In this document: in pieces, positions 60,980 to 64,000 of the stretch
Position numbering within the stretch: position 1 is the first letter of the stretch
Layout: each line of letters begins with the position of its first letter
Assembly (NCBI GenBank): GCA_008973525.1
Contig: WACJ01000060.1
Coordinates: 62,001-126,000, forward strand
Direction of reading: 5' to 3'
DNA length: 64,000 nucleotides
DNA from: Stenopsyche tienmushanensis
Taxonomy: Eukaryota; Arthropoda; Insecta; Trichoptera; Stenopsychidae
Notes under the pieces: model-generated
Told to the model about the DNA's origin: nothing
The model's input: the letters and a program-made list of their open reading frames with translations, nothing else
The model's database searches: none
Translations under genes and position numbers: made by a program

Positions 60980-61392
60980 CATATCCGATATCGGGCGTAG
61001 GGGATCTCTATGGGAGATCTTACAAAGGAAAGGGATTTAATGTGGTGATTTCCTATTTGCCTTCCATACGTGGTAACGTAATGATAATATTATTTGGAAA
61101 AGTAAGAGAAGAGATAATCTATGAGCGAGTAGCGAAATTATCATTATGTATAAATGATAATTTAATTATTGCTGTAAATTCAATCACTCACTTATGGGCA
61201 TCCCTGTACGACTTTATTAATCGCCTCAGCGTTTATTTTTTCAAATCCAGGAAATCAGGATAAACCTGGATCGAGATGATTGATCAGAAATATTAATATT
61301 TTCGATCTCGAAATATTTTTTCATAATCAAGATTTGAACCTAAACCTTTATAATAAGAGTACAGGATCCAAGCCACTATACCAACACTTGGT
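60980..61392 (-). mobile_element. Long tRNA-derived SINE, near-complete copy
   Basis: Read on the minus strand, it starts at 61392 with ACCAAGTGTTGGTATAGTGG, has a B-box-like GGTTCAAATC (about 61338-61329) and a decayed palindrome around AATATTAATATT (near 61300), then the GTCGTACAGGGATGCCC, ACTCACTCAT-like and GGAAATCACCACATTAAATC blocks. It ends at CCGATATCGGATAT (about 60981). It is colinear with the copy at 14129-14560. The plus-strand frame 61042-61263 and minus-strand frame 61293-61490 are by-products. Confidence 0.85.
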
Positions 61393-62079
61393 TTTACGTA
61401 ATATAATACGTTCAAATACACAATTCTTAAAAGACTTATTGCTATTCTTTTAGTAGTTCCACTTTTCCAAAGGTGGTTAATTTTATTCATAAGTAAAACA
61501 TTTTTTTCTTTATGTTTCCTAGTGGATATTTTAAATGATTAAAAGACGCCACAGGTGACAAAGGCAGTTGAAAACTACGGCCATGTTTAAATATTATATA
61601 TAAATGCAATAAACTATTCCAAATGCACTAGTGCAATTTCGTTTTAATTTATTGGCTGGTTTAAGATTTATATTAATTTTACTAAATAAAAGGCCTTTTA
61701 TACATTTTGTGGAATATTCGCCTGAACTCCAGGCAAAGTTTAGCACCGAACACTTGGTCTGTAAAGTGTTAATAATATATATTTTTGCAATTTTATTTGG
61801 CTTATCAAAAGCTAAAAAAATCGATAACAAACCTAAAACATGGACTACAATTAATAATATAATTTATAAATATACAGGTGTTTTGTATATGGGCGAATAA
61901 TATATTTCGGGGATTACACTACCAATTTTAGTAATTAATATATATTTTGGATCCCATGTTAATATAATGAAAATTGGCTTAATTAAATTTCATGACGTCG
62001 ACGATTGAAATTACGATATTAAATTATATAATGAAAGTATTAAGCAAAATCTCCAAACTGTATATTATCATGAAAGCGC
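61393..62079. other. AT-rich sequence with one unrecognised frame
   Basis: A plus-strand frame at 61631-61900 (89 codons in all) overlaps a minus-strand frame of similar length. No domain is recognisable, and AT-rich composition can explain both. Confidence 0.25.
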
Positions 62080-62680
62080 ATTATACCACTGCATCGTGCA
62101 CAAATGTCCCATACAATGCATGAACGCTCCAAAGACCTAATTTTAAAACCACATGTGATAAAATGCTTTGATGTTTCTACAGAATTTGTATAAAACCATA
62201 GATTATATCGAATCGCTATATTTACTGAACTGCAGCTAAAAATCGTTCGATCATAAAATTATCTGCTAGCGCCGACTCGGAAGCTTTATGCAGCGCAACA
62301 AAGCAGCATCAATAAAATATTTTATTAATGCATAAATCGAGATTTCGCCGTCAGATATTTATGTCTTTTGATGTCGAAGACCGGCAGACGTCTACAAGAG
62401 CATATTGAATGTGTCGTTTGGAAAATGCTAGACACGACTTACGCAATGATCGAAAATTTTACTGAAATGTAGCCAGATTCTTTCTGTTGTGGAGAATTTC
62501 AAGCACATCTTCGTCAGCCGAAACTAGGTAAGAATAATTAGTAACGAAATACATATTTTTGATAGGTAAACAATATATCACCGTTGACAGCCTTCAAAGA
62601 ACCGGTTTTATGCGTCTATCGAACCCAGATTTTAAATGGGTATTTCATAGACTTGTTTGTTGGTGTATCTTTGTAAAATG
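62080..62680. other. Balanced-composition block, possible regulatory DNA
   Basis: Even composition with CpG words (TAGCGCCGACTCGGAAGC, 62267-62284). No gene or repeat is visible. Confidence 0.2.
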
Positions 62681-62805
62681 ATATAAATAAATATTCTAGA
62701 AATAAATCCGATATTCTGAAAAAATACTTTTTTATATAAATATTATCTGTTTTTTTTTAATATTTGTTAAAACTAGAACAAATTTGAATGATTTTGGAAG
62801 TACAC

Positions 62806-63400
62806 TCGGGCCTCGTATAACACAGTTTTATACAACACGTTTGTATAAATTGTGACACGTTTTTTATAACATGCTTTAACACGGTTTAAGAGGAAAAAAC
62901 ACTACGTATATAATCCAACCCTTAAACCAAGATATAATTTCAATATTTAAAGCATATTATATTCGTCAAACGCTTAAAAAATATTAGAACACATCGATCA
63001 AGATGAAAATTTAGCTCTTCCACATTTTTGCTGGAAAAAAACTGTGGCCAGAAGTAGGCTCTGGAGAAAATGTTTTACCATCAATAGGAGATGAATACCA
63101 AAGAACAATAAACATATGTCGGGATATTGGCTGAGAAGGTTTTGATAATATAATATGAATATTCATGACATCCAAGAAATATTGGAGGATCGTATGTTGA
63201 ACGAAGATGTCTCAGTCGAAATATTAAATGAATCTACCATAATTAATGAGTCAAAAAGCAATTGCAGAGAAGTAGCTATATGTTTCACATTAAAAACAAT
63301 TAATTACGGCATAGAATTTGCTATTAAATTAGAAAAATGTTGATAAAAAATGATCCTATAATTGAAAGAAGTGTTTGAAACCTCATAAAGAAATATGTTA
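62806..63400 (+). pseudogene. Pogo/Tigger-like element fragment with transposase C-terminus
   Basis: A terminus-like CACTCGGGCCTCGTATAACA (62804-62823) resembles the CAGTCGGCCCTCGTATAAC-type ends of pogo/Tigger elements. Downstream on the plus strand, three phases together give a Tigger C-terminal region: FKAYYIRQTLK (near 62947), KILEHIDQDENLALPHFCW (62976-63033) and KKLWPEVGSGENVLPSIGDE (63036-63095), followed by an intact frame at 63155-63343 with KSNCREVAICFTLKTINYGI and a Lys-rich end, then NDPIIERS. W-K-K-L-W-P is the family hallmark after the DDE core. Frameshifts and stops separate the pieces, and the N-terminus and catalytic core are absent. The far terminus was not found. The sequence differs from the 3787 relic, so it is a second lineage. 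Confidence 0.75.
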
Positions 63401-64000
63401 AGATTGATATTTCAAATGAGTTAAATATCATTATTTTTATCATAGCTAAAAATAATTGTCAATTTTGGGTAACTTTTTAATGTAAGTAGTTTTAATGCCA
63501 GATTGTCTTATATTTGGTTGATAAATCTCAAACATTTATCGATTGGATGTTCTAAACTTAAATAATCAATGTCACTAATTATTTAGAACATTTAGTATCA
63601 TAAAATCGATGACAAAAATTCAAATCATAATTTTGATTGCATTGATCATAATCTACTTTGATCAAATATTATGATCTAAAATCACTGTAAATTTCAATCA
63701 GACGTTCAAGGAATATCTACTTGATGCTTCTTTAAGTAATCGATTAAATTTATATGATCTTATTTGATCAAGTTTTGAAGTATTCAAATAAGTTCTATTG
63801 TTGTGAAAGTTGTATCAGAAAGATGTCAGTTTAACGAATTTATTTTTTAAGCTATTTGTTAAGAAAGTTTGATAAAGTTATAGTATTTTTTCTCCGTGTT
63901 CTTTGTTCTGTTTTATTTATTTTTTCTCTCGAGTGAATTGACTTTGATGGAATTTGTATAACTAGTTTTACAATCGAAGACAATAGGTTATTAATGGAGT
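63401..64000. other. AT-rich sequence, nothing recognised
   Basis: No gene or repeat was identified. It contains many ATGATC/GATCAT words (63600-63780), but no clear periodic repeat. Confidence 0.3.

Noticed and set aside
1..64000. Bacterial-type features such as operons, CRISPR arrays, insertion sequences or prophage.
   Set aside because: Coding density is close to zero. The mobile elements are eukaryotic (mariner, Tigger, SINE), and no regularly spaced direct repeats occur.

Overview
This window looks like eukaryotic, most likely insect or other arthropod, intergenic or intronic DNA. It is AT-rich (about two thirds by eye) with long A/T runs. No open frame on either strand is convincingly a host gene. 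The longest open frames (60 to 132 codons) match no family I recognise, and many lie inside repeats. I found no exon chain, rRNA gene, intact tRNA gene or CRISPR array, and no sign of bacterial gene organisation.

What can be supported is mostly a record of mobile DNA. (1) Two mariner families, each represented by four separate ends. Family 1 ends begin TCAGGTCAGTCC beside a TA and lie at 1988, 8065, 36674 and 56428. Family 2 ends read CACTCAATAAGTTCGT and lie at 15988, 19893, 28229 and 45496. Three of these ends retain the last codons of a mariner transposase. (2) Several pogo/Tigger-like relics: a decayed transposase at 3787-4738, an internally deleted copy at 7379-7991, a rearranged copy at 16387-16842, and a C-terminal transposase fragment with a different terminus at 62806-63400. 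(3) A long tRNA-derived SINE family with two near-complete copies (14129-14560 and 60980-61392) and four 3' fragments. (4) A 380-bp MITE with TA target duplications at 49557-49936 and a lone end of the same family at 10056. (5) A decayed multi-copy insect protein gene at 18600-19505. (6) A probable solo LTR at 51394-51651 and a possible LINE 3' end near 21900.

Between the repeats the window alternates between very AT-rich stretches with nothing recognisable and about two dozen blocks of 300 to 1500 bp with more balanced composition. Those blocks have no repeats and no coding logic, but they carry short inverted repeats and recognition-like motifs. Such a mosaic is what one expects of the regulatory neighbourhood or long introns of a developmental gene, but that is inference; no host gene is visible. 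One of these blocks has a TATA-box core (3393) and another a cluster of three GC boxes (25119-25180).

No system of cooperating genes is present. The most informative items are the SINE family with its built-in palindromes, the nested mariner/Tigger arrangement at 1988-8065, and several strong hairpins of unknown role.
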